This document shows, piece after piece, positions 51,029 to 57,005 of a stretch of DNA of 64,000 nt. A model generated the notes under the pieces. That model was not told where the DNA came from, did not search any database, and was given only the letters and a program-made list of their open reading frames with translations. The translations under genes were made by a program, and so were the position numbers. The DNA is taken from positions 701,528 to 765,527 of the forward strand of contig NZ_BNAR01000003.1 in NCBI RefSeq assembly GCF_014653695.1, written 5' to 3'. This DNA comes from Lentzea cavernae (GTDB lineage: Bacteria > Actinomycetota > Actinomycetes > Mycobacteriales > Pseudonocardiaceae). Within the stretch, counting starts at the first letter, position 1, and each line of letters begins with the position of its first letter.

Positions 51029-51189
51029 ACGCTCTGCTGCGATCGTCGTCCCTCGTCAGGATCGAACCCGCACCGCTCTCGCATTGACCACTCTTCCAAG
51101 ACCGTTGCACAACGTGCTCGGCCAATCCTTCTCAGTCCGGTGCGGTATCGCGGGCGACGGGAGGAATCCCGAGCACCTGCGACCGTCGA

Positions 51190-51217
51190 CCGGCCGGGCA
51201 CGAGCGTGCCCGGCCGG
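51190..51217 (+). terminator. Terminator between DUF397 and the PIG-L gene
   Basis: A perfect 12-bp stem (CCGGCCGGGCAC with GTGCCCGGCCGG), loop GAGC, between convergent genes; can serve both. Confidence 0.8.
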
Positions 51218-51225
51218 CACTGTCA

Positions 51226-53151
51226 CTAGCTGCCGCAGACCTGCCAGGCGCCGAACGCGCCCGCAGCACCGACCGCCGTCTGCTTGCGCTCGTACAACTT
51301 CGCGTCCGGCCCAACCACAAGCACCCGAACCAACCCCATGGCGTCACGCACAGCAGCAGGCCCGATCTCCGCATACCCGCCAAGATCCTCCCAAGGCGCG
51401 AAGGCATCGCCGGAAGTCTGCCGCGCCAAGCTGATCCCATACCCGTCATTGCGCGCAAACACCAACACCCGAGCCTGCGAACCAGTACCGGCAGAAACCG
51501 CCGAAACCGGCCCAACACCACCCTGCCCACCAATGTGAGCCAACGGGCTGAACGTGCCATTGGCCGTCAGCTCAGCAACCGTCCCCATCACCCCGTCGGT
51601 GTGCTCCCGGACGAGCAGTCGAACCTTGCCCCCGTCCACCGCCACAGCAGGCGCATGCGTGCACTCGACCGCACCGATGGACTTGTAGGTGAGCGACCCG
51701 CCCTGGTTCTGCTCCCAGTGGTTCACCGCGCCGTTGGCGTCGGCGAACAGGTGCAGGCGCCCAGTCGGCGAGGTGAAACCGACAGGCGGGGACACGACCA
51801 TGCCCGTGTTGCCGGACAACGAGATCCAGCCGCTGAACGTGCCGTCGGGGTTCTGCCAGGCGTTGCTGACGCCGTTGGCCTGGTTGGCCGCCAGCAACTC
51901 GAGGCCACCGTCGCCGTTGAGCACGAGGCTCGGGGTGCCGAGGGCGGATGAGGCGCCGTCCGGGTTGCCCACGTCGGTCCAGGTGTCGAAGCCGCTGCCC
52001 GGTGAGGACTGACCCGCGACGAGGATCGAGCCGGTGTCGAGGTCCAGGACGGCGATGTGCACGAGGCCGGAGCCGTTGAGCGCCACGGCGACGCCCGGTG
52101 CGAACGTGCCGGCGCGCAGCAGGACCGGGCCGGTCCAGGCGCCGTTCACGGCCTGGTGCCACCACATGATCGAGTCGCCGGCGGCGACGAACGCGTGCAG
52201 TGTGCCGCTACCGTCCACAATGGACCAAGGAACCGACACGGGCCAGCGGTGGTAGTTGTGGAACACGTGCTGGTCGAAGGTGCCGCCGGTGACCGGGTCG
52301 TGTTCGGCGTAGGCCTGGTAGGCCTCGGACTTCGGTCCGGCCAGGGCGGGCGGCACGTTCACGGGTGACGCGGTGATGTTGTAGCAGCGGTATCGCGTGA
52401 GGAGCACGAAGCCGCGGTCGTTGGTGCCCTCGTAGGCCTTGACGGCCTTCGTTGCGAACCTGGCCGCGTGGACGTGGTCGTCGTGCTCCTCGATCTGGCC
52501 CGGGAAGCCGTTGTTCGGTGACGGGTCCTGGGTGCGGATCGTCGTCGGCTGGAACTCCTCGAGCAACGCGAGCAGCACGTTGTTCAGGTCGGCCTGGTTG
52601 TACCACTGCTGGACCTGGACGGGGCCGCCCGTCGGCCTGATGACCGGGGCGACGTGGTTGGGGTCCTCCCAGAGCTTCTTGAGCGCGTCTTTGTGGTCGG
52701 GGAGGCTGTCGCCGCCGTCGGGCAGGTCGAGGTAGAGCAGTTGCACGTTCGGGGCGCCGACGAGGGTGTCGACCTCGAGGACCATGGTCGCGACCTCTTT
52801 GGTGCCGCGGGTCCAGTTGTTCGGCTTGCCGGCGAGCTTCGCGTAGGCGGAACGCTGGCCCTCCTGCACGCTGGCGCACAGGTCTTCACGGGTCAGGCTT
52901 CCGTGGCCCTCGTTCTGGTCCGCTGTCAGGACGATCGTCCGCACCGGCAGTCCGGAGAGGACGGACGGCTGGATGTCCGGGTTGATGAACAGCAGGTCGT
53001 CGTCCGTGTGCGCGATGATGTTCACGAAGCTGCCCGCGGTGGGCAGGTTCTGCGGTGCGGCGGCGAAGGCGATGCCGGTGTTCGAGATGGCGGTCGCGGC
53101 AGCGGCGGTCGCGCCTGCGACCAGGACTGTGCGACGGCTGATGCAGGTCAT
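51226..53151 (-). CDS. Tat-exported PIG-L deacetylase with beta-propeller lectin-like domain
   Basis: A 641-residue secreted protein. A twin-arginine signal (CISRRTVLVAGATAAAATAI) is followed by a PIG-L/LmbE deacetylase: NIIAHTDDDLLFINPD is the metal motif (AHPDD in most members, Thr for Pro here) and EEHDDHVHAARFA the HxDH. The C-terminal half (about 300-641) is made of repeated short blades (for example SIMWWHQAVNGAWTGPVLL) like tachylectin/fucose-lectin propellers. It probably removes N-acetyl groups from an extracellular glycan. The ATG at 53151 follows GGGGGG at good distance; upstream in-frame codons lie inside a tRNA gene. Confidence 0.88.
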   Translation of the reverse strand: MTCISRRTVLVAGATAAAATAISNTGIAFAAAPQNLPTAGSFVNIIAHTDDDLLFINPDIQPSVLSGLPVRTIVLTADQNEGHGSLTREDLCASVQEGQRSAYAKLAGKPNNWTRGTKEVATMVLEVDTLVGAPNVQLLYLDLPDGGDSLPDHKDALKKLWEDPNHVAPVIRPTGGPVQVQQWYNQADLNNVLLALLEEFQPTTIRTQDPSPNNGFPGQIEEHDDHVHAARFATKAVKAYEGTNDRGFVLLTRYRCYNITASPVNVPPALAGPKSEAYQAYAEHDPVTGGTFDQHVFHNYHRWPVSVPWSIVDGSGTLHAFVAAGDSIMWWHQAVNGAWTGPVLLRAGTFAPGVAVALNGSGLVHIAVLDLDTGSILVAGQSSPGSGFDTWTDVGNPDGASSALGTPSLVLNGDGGLELLAANQANGVSNAWQNPDGTFSGWISLSGNTGMVVSPPVGFTSPTGRLHLFADANGAVNHWEQNQGGSLTYKSIGAVECTHAPAVAVDGGKVRLLVREHTDGVMGTVAELTANGTFSPLAHIGGQGGVGPVSAVSAGTGSQARVLVFARNDGYGISLARQTSGDAFAPWEDLGGYAEIGPAAVRDAMGLVRVLVVGPDAKLYERKQTAVGAAGAFGAWQVCGS

Positions 53152-53235
53152 GAGAATCCCCCCAGATTCCGTTTGGTGAAGCTGACCACAGGACGCGCGA
53201 CACCGGGGGAAGTTGCACACCGGGGTGGTGTTGTC

Positions 53236-53310
53236 TGGTCGGATGCCCGCGAGTCGAACGCGGTGTGTCCTCATCCCAAATGAGGTGGGTTGCCGTCTCC
53301 CTCGCATCCG
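53236..53310 (-). tRNA. tRNA-Pro-like gene, anticodon TGG, CCA encoded (unusual)
   Basis: Folds as a cloverleaf: acceptor CGGATGC/GCATCCG perfect with C1-G72 as in bacterial tRNA-Pro, 3-bp D stem, perfect anticodon stem CCTCA/TGAGG with loop TTTGGGA (anticodon TGG), perfect T stem CCGCG/CGCGG with loop TTCGACT, and an encoded 3' CCA. Odd points: G instead of T at position 8, a short D stem and no normal A14. Probably a divergent extra tRNA or a decaying one. Lies 5 bases from the next tRNA on the same strand. Confidence 0.65.
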
Positions 53311-53314
53311 CGAG

Positions 53315-53386
53315 TGCCCCTGCCAGGAGTCGAACCTGAATCTCGGCGTTCGTAGTGCCGCACTCTCTCCATTGAGCTACAAGGGC
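53315..53386 (-). tRNA. tRNA-Arg-like gene, anticodon ACG (unusual)
   Basis: Folds as a 72-nt cloverleaf: acceptor GCCCTTG/CAGGGGC with one G-T pair, TA at 8-9, D stem GCTC/GAGT, anticodon arm CGGC-A-CTACGAA-C-GCCG with an A-C mismatch at the last pair, T arm TCAGG/CCTGG with loop TTCGACT. Anticodon ACG (Arg). The sequence is unlike the usual actinobacterial tRNA-Arg(ACG), has several weak pairs and lower GC, and does not encode CCA. Likely an extra, non-essential tRNA. Confidence 0.65.
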
Positions 53387-53412
53387 GAATAAAAATGCAC
53401 AGCAAACAAAGA

Positions 53413-53446
53413 GAGCCGCCCTGATCGGTTTCCCGACGGGCGGCTC
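53413..53446 (-). terminator. Terminator after the 20-aa ORF, before the tRNAs
   Basis: A 9-bp perfect stem (GAGCCGCCC with GGGCGGCTC) with an inner TCGG/CCGA pairing. On the minus strand it is followed by TCTTTGTTTGCTG and TTTTTATT, an unusually T-rich tail for this genome, so it is a convincing rho-independent terminator. It lies between the 20-codon ORF and the tRNA-Arg gene. Confidence 0.75.
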
Positions 53447-53471
53447 CCCGGAGTGGCCTGACAATATGCCA

Positions 53472-53534
53472 CTACAAGGAGCTCACCTGCGCGAACGGTC
53501 GCGACGACGGTCGGAGCTGCTGCGTGCTGGTCAT
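53472..53534 (-). CDS. 20-aa ORF upstream of the tRNA pair
   Basis: An ATG-started 20-codon ORF (begins MTSTQQLRPSSRPFAQ) with AAGGGG 6 bases upstream, a good promoter before it and a terminator 25 bases after its stop. The peptide is basic, Ser/Gln-rich and not obviously enriched in one amino acid. It may encode a micro-protein, be a leader of the tRNA transcript, or mark a small RNA. Confidence 0.4.
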   Translation of the reverse strand: MTSTQQLRPSSRPFAQVSSL

Positions 53535-53566
53535 CGCGTTCCCCTTTCGGCTCGGTGTGTGGCACA

Positions 53567-53595
53567 AGTATTGCGGCGGGCCGGGCCGCCGTCAA
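53567..53595 (-). promoter_or_regulatory. Promoter of the 20-aa ORF
   Basis: On the minus strand TTGACG (53590-53595) and AATACT (53567-53572) with a 17-base spacer, a near-consensus sigma-70/HrdB-type promoter starting just after the stop of the DHFR-like gene. Confidence 0.6.
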
Positions 53596-53599
53596 TCAT

Positions 53600-54172
53600 T
53601 TAATTGCGCTCATAGGTCATGAACGAAACTCCGCTCTCGAACAACCGTGCGTCGGTGCGCCGGAACTTCCTGATGTCGGCCTTCCCGTCGAACAGCGGAA
53701 TGCCGCGGCCGAACACCACCGGGTGGATCTTGAGCAACAGCGCGTCGATCTCGGGCAGCAGTTCGGCCGCCAGTTTGCCGCCGCCGCACAGCCAGATGTC
53801 GAGGCCGTCCTCCTCCTTCAGCGCCCGCGCCCGCCCGGTGACGTCCTCGCGGATCACCTCGACGTCGGACGGCGTACCGGTCACCTGCGTGGACACGACG
53901 AACTGGCGCAGGTGCGCGTACGGCGAGGCCAGGCCGCCGGGGACCTGGTAGGTGTGGCGGCCCATCAGCACGGTGTCGAAGTGCTGGTTCGGCGCGTCCG
54001 CCAGCCCGAACGGCTCGCGCATCTGGGTGGGCAGCGTCTCCGGGTAGTGCGCGTTGATGCCGGCCATGTGGTCGCCCTCGAAGACGAACCCGTCGAAGGT
54101 CCCGTCCTCGGCCGCGATGAACCCGTCGAGCGTGACGGCCACGTAGTACACGAGCTTTCGCAAAACGATCAT
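53600..54172 (-). CDS. Dihydrofolate-reductase-like (RibD_C/YyaP) protein
   Basis: A 190-residue protein of the RibD C-terminal/DHFR-like family: VYYVAVTLDGFIAAEDG at the start, TVLMGRHTYQVPGG, then DIWLCGGGKLAAELLPEIDA (NADPH-binding) and KIHPVVFGRGIPLF. Family members are NADPH-dependent reductases of unknown substrate and are not true folate enzymes. The ATG at 54172 is directly preceded by GAGGGG; a TTG five codons later has better spacing. It is divergent from a TetR regulator with a shared operator. Confidence 0.8.
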   Translation of the reverse strand: MIVLRKLVYYVAVTLDGFIAAEDGTFDGFVFEGDHMAGINAHYPETLPTQMREPFGLADAPNQHFDTVLMGRHTYQVPGGLASPYAHLRQFVVSTQVTGTPSDVEVIREDVTGRARALKEEDGLDIWLCGGGKLAAELLPEIDALLLKIHPVVFGRGIPLFDGKADIRKFRRTDARLFESGVSFMTYERN

Positions 54173-54191
54173 CCCCTCAGCTCTTAACCAC

Positions 54192-54224
54192 GACAACTGT
54201 AGTACTATGACTGTAGTGGTTGTC
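54192..54224 (+). promoter_or_regulatory. Shared operator between the DHFR-like and TetR genes
   Basis: Inverted GACAAC (54192-54197) and GTTGTC (54219-54224) enclose two direct ACTGTAGT repeats (54196-54203 and 54210-54217) 14 bases apart. A TACTAT box lies inside. The 33-bp element is 20 bases from the DHFR-like start and 12 from the TetR start, a typical TetR autoregulatory operator. Confidence 0.65.
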
Positions 54225-54235
54225 AAGGAGGAAAT

Positions 54236-54805
54236 GTGGTCCGGAACGAGGCACGGCGAACCGCTCTGCTGGACGCGGCGATCGACGTCCTGGCGGAGGA
54301 GGGCGCGCGGGGGCTGACCTACCGCGCGATCGACGCGAAGGCGGAGGTGCCCGCGGGCACGGCGTCGAACTACTTCGCGAACCGCGACGAGCTGATGTCG
54401 TCGGTGATGACGCGGGTGCACGACCGGCTGATGCCGTCGGACGAGTCCGTCGCGCAGTCGCTGTCGCTGCCGCGCGACAGGTCGCTGACGGTGAAGTTCA
54501 TGCACGACATCATCAAGCGCGCGGACGCGGACAAGGCCTGCTACCTCGCCATGATGGAGCTGCGCCTGGAGGCCACGAGAAGGCCGGAGATCCGTGCGGC
54601 GCTCACGAGGACGATCGCTGGCAACATCGAGGACAACGTCGCGTTCAACGAGGACTCGAAGCTGCCGGGCGACCGCATGACCGTCATCTCGCTCTACTTC
54701 GCGATGACGGGGCTGATCTACGAACGGCTCACGCTGCCGGACGTGGTCGCGCCCATGGACCTCGACGAGCTCGTCGAGGTCATGGTCGACCGCGCTATCG
54801 GCTGA
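54236..54805 (+). CDS. TetR-family transcriptional repressor
   Basis: A 189-residue regulator. The N-terminal TetR helix-turn-helix (RRTALLDAAIDVLAEEGARG, YRAIDAKAEVPAGTASNYF) is followed by a ligand domain that starts DELMSSVMTRVHDRL. GGAGG is 5 bases before the GTG start. It probably represses itself and the divergent DHFR-like reductase through the operator at 54192-54224. The stop overlaps the convergent DUF3017 gene by 11 bases. Confidence 0.9.
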   Translation: MVRNEARRTALLDAAIDVLAEEGARGLTYRAIDAKAEVPAGTASNYFANRDELMSSVMTRVHDRLMPSDESVAQSLSLPRDRSLTVKFMHDIIKRADADKACYLAMMELRLEATRRPEIRAALTRTIAGNIEDNVAFNEDSKLPGDRMTVISLYFAMTGLIYERLTLPDVVAPMDLDELVEVMVDRAIG

Positions 54806-55088
54806 GGGGCCCGCCGGTGATCGTCAGGGCGACGGCGATCACCACGACGCCCAGCGTCGAGTACAGGAACGCGTCCATGCCGCGCCCGCGGATCTTGATC
54901 AGGCCCGCCTGCTCGTCGGTCACGAGGATCCGCAGCACGGCCGCGACCAGCAACGACACGCCGAGCAGCACGGCGCCCTGCCGCCAGTGGTACTGGAAGA
55001 TCCGCACCAGGCCGAGCGCGCCGACCCCGAGCACCAGCGCGAACGGCAGGTGCTTGCCGGGACCGGAACGCCAGCGCTGTTCGCCCAT
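54795..55088 (-). CDS. DUF3017 membrane protein
   Basis: A 97-residue protein with three helices (LPFALVLGVGALGLVRIFQY, GAVLLGVSLLVAAVLRILV and LYSTLGVVVIAVALTITGG). DUF3017 proteins regularly follow folD in actinobacteria (Rv3355c after Rv3356c). The ATG at 55088 lies just past the folD stop; a GTG at 55115 inside folD is the alternative start. Function unknown. Confidence 0.82.
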   Translation of the reverse strand: MGEQRWRSGPGKHLPFALVLGVGALGLVRIFQYHWRQGAVLLGVSLLVAAVLRILVTDEQAGLIKIRGRGMDAFLYSTLGVVVIAVALTITGGPLSR

Positions 55089-55101
55089 GAGCGCCTGCGC
55101 G

Positions 55102-55950
55102 TCAGACCGCTGCACGGGCGCGCTCGGCGGCTTCGACGGTGTTGGTCAGCAGCATCGCGACGGTCATCGGGCCGGCGCCACCGGGGATCGGGGCGAGCCA
55201 GCCCGCGACCTCGCGCACCTCGGGGGCCACGTCGCCGACGAGGCCCGCCTCGGTGCGGGTGATGCCGACGTCGACCACGGCCGCGCCGGGCTTGACCATG
55301 TCCGCGGTGATCAGGCCGGGGCTGCCGGCGCCCGCGATCACGATGTCCGCGCGGCGCACCTCGGCCGCGAGGTCCTTGGTGCCGGTGTGGCACAGCGTCA
55401 CGGTGGCGTTCTCGGAACGGCGGGTCAGCAGCAGGCCGATCGGGCGGCCCACGGTGACGCCGCGGCCGACGACGGTGACGTTCGCGCCCGCGATCGGCAC
55501 GTCGTAGCGGCGCAGCAGCTCCACGATGCCGCGCGGGGTCGCGGGCAGCGCCGCGTCCTCGCCGAGCACGAGCTTGCCGAGGTTGACGGGGTGCAGGCCG
55601 TCGCCGTCCTTGGCCGGGTCGATGCGCTCCAGGATCGCGTTCGCGTTCAGGTGCTTCGGCAGTGGCAGCTGGACGATGTACGCGGTGACCTCGGGGTTCG
55701 CGTTCAGCTCGTCGATGACGGCCTCGAGCTCCTCCTGCGTGGTCGACTCGGGCAGGTCTCGGCGGATCGAGGCGATGCCGACCTTCTCGCACGCGCGGTG
55801 CTTGCCCTTGACGTACGAGTGCGAGCCGGGGTCGTCGCCGACCAGCACGGTGGCCAGACCGACCGAGCCGGGCAGCGCGGCGACCCGCGCCTTGAGGTCC
55901 TCGAACAGCGCGTTCCGGGTTTCGTTGCCGTTGAGCAGCGTCGCAGTCAC
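55102..55950 (-). CDS. folD: Methylenetetrahydrofolate dehydrogenase / cyclohydrolase
   Basis: A 282-residue FolD interconverting 5,10-methylene- and 10-formyl-THF with NADP. Signature parts: [18 protein letters not shown] with the catalytic Tyr and Lys, [57 protein letters not shown] and [18 protein letters not shown] start coupled to the end of the YdcZ-type gene by a 4-base overlap. Supplies one-carbon units for purN and purH. Confidence 0.96.
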   Translation of the reverse strand: MTATLLNGNETRNALFEDLKARVAALPGSVGLATVLVGDDPGSHSYVKGKHRACEKVGIASIRRDLPESTTQEELEAVIDELNANPEVTAYIVQLPLPKHLNANAILERIDPAKDGDGLHPVNLGKLVLGEDAALPATPRGIVELLRRYDVPIAGANVTVVGRGVTVGRPIGLLLTRRSENATVTLCHTGTKDLAAEVRRADIVIAGAGSPGLITADMVKPGAAVVDVGITRTEAGLVGDVAPEVREVAGWLAPIPGGAGPMTVAMLLTNTVEAAERARAAV

Positions 55951-56867
55951 GCCCTCATCCTCCCACTGGGCAGCGCGGCGACGCCCACCGACACCAGCGT
56001 CAGCGCCACGCCGATCGCCGTCGGCAACGCCAGGTGCCCGCTCACCACGTCGAGCAGCACGGCCCCGATGAGCTGCCCCGACACGCCGCACAGCCCCACC
56101 ATCAACACGCCGATGAACCGCACGGACGTGATCGCGCCGCCGACCCCGACGATGCCCAGCAACCCGCCCAGGTAGAGCCACCAGTCCGACGGGAACGCGC
56201 CGGGCACACCGCTCCACGTCACGGCGTTGACCAGCAGCAACGCCACCGTGCCCACGCTGAAGTTCACCAGGATCGTCGCCATCGAGTTCGCCGCGGCCTC
56301 GCGCACCAGCCCGTTCACCGCCTGCTGCCAGCCCATCAGCAGGCCCGCGACGAGCGGCAGCACCGCGAGCCACAGCGCGCCCGGCGACGTGAACTGGTGC
56401 GACACGGCGATCGTGACGGCGATAACGCCGACGGCCGCTCCGACGACACGTGTCTTTGTAATCGGCTTCGGCTCACCGGGCCCGACCCCGAGGTTGTCCA
56501 TGACCATGCTGCTCACGACCTGTCCGATCACGACCGCGACCGTGAACACCGCCACACCTATGGTCGCGACCGCGAGCCCCTGCGAGCCCACGAGCACCGC
56601 GCCGCTGACGCCTCCGACGCACTCCCACCACCGGATGCGGCGGTGGCGCAGCGCGTCCCGCAGCCGCAGGAGGCCGTCCCGCCCGGACTGTCGCGCCAGG
56701 ACGACCGCGAGCAGCACGAACCACCCTCCGGCGAAGGAGATCAACGCCGCCAGCAGCCCGTTGCCGAGCGACTGCGCGAGCGATCCGTTGACGCGCGCCT
56801 GCACCGCGATCGCCACTCCGCCCGCCGCGGCCAGCAGACCGCCGGTCACCTGCGTGGACCGCGCCAC
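55947..56867 (-). CDS. DMT-family (YdcZ-type) membrane transporter
   Basis: A 306-residue protein with ten helices in two halves. Each half has the DMT_YdcZ pattern: [20 protein letters not shown] in the first and [20 protein letters not shown] in the second. Likely an exporter of small metabolites with unknown substrate. GTG start with GGAGG 4 bases upstream. First gene of the transcript with folD and DUF3017. Confidence 0.85.
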   Translation of the reverse strand: MARSTQVTGGLLAAAGGVAIAVQARVNGSLAQSLGNGLLAALISFAGGWFVLLAVVLARQSGRDGLLRLRDALRHRRIRWWECVGGVSGAVLVGSQGLAVATIGVAVFTVAVVIGQVVSSMVMDNLGVGPGEPKPITKTRVVGAAVGVIAVTIAVSHQFTSPGALWLAVLPLVAGLLMGWQQAVNGLVREAAANSMATILVNFSVGTVALLLVNAVTWSGVPGAFPSDWWLYLGGLLGIVGVGGAITSVRFIGVLMVGLCGVSGQLIGAVLLDVVSGHLALPTAIGVALTLVSVGVAALPSGRMRA

Positions 56868-57005
56868 ATGTCCTCCACCCGCGCCAAAAGTGTTCTTGAT
56901 CAGCTTTAACCTTGCACGTCGACCGCGTTATGGTCGGGCCTCCACCGTTCGGCGCAGTGGCGGGGGACGTGTGCGATCCGGCGAGTTGCGGGGGAAGATG
57001 TTGGC

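Noticed and set aside
51040..51115. tRNA-like segment with GGGTTCGATC on the minus strand
   Set aside because: No acceptor stem partner and a broken T stem; a cloverleaf cannot be closed. At most a tRNA remnant.
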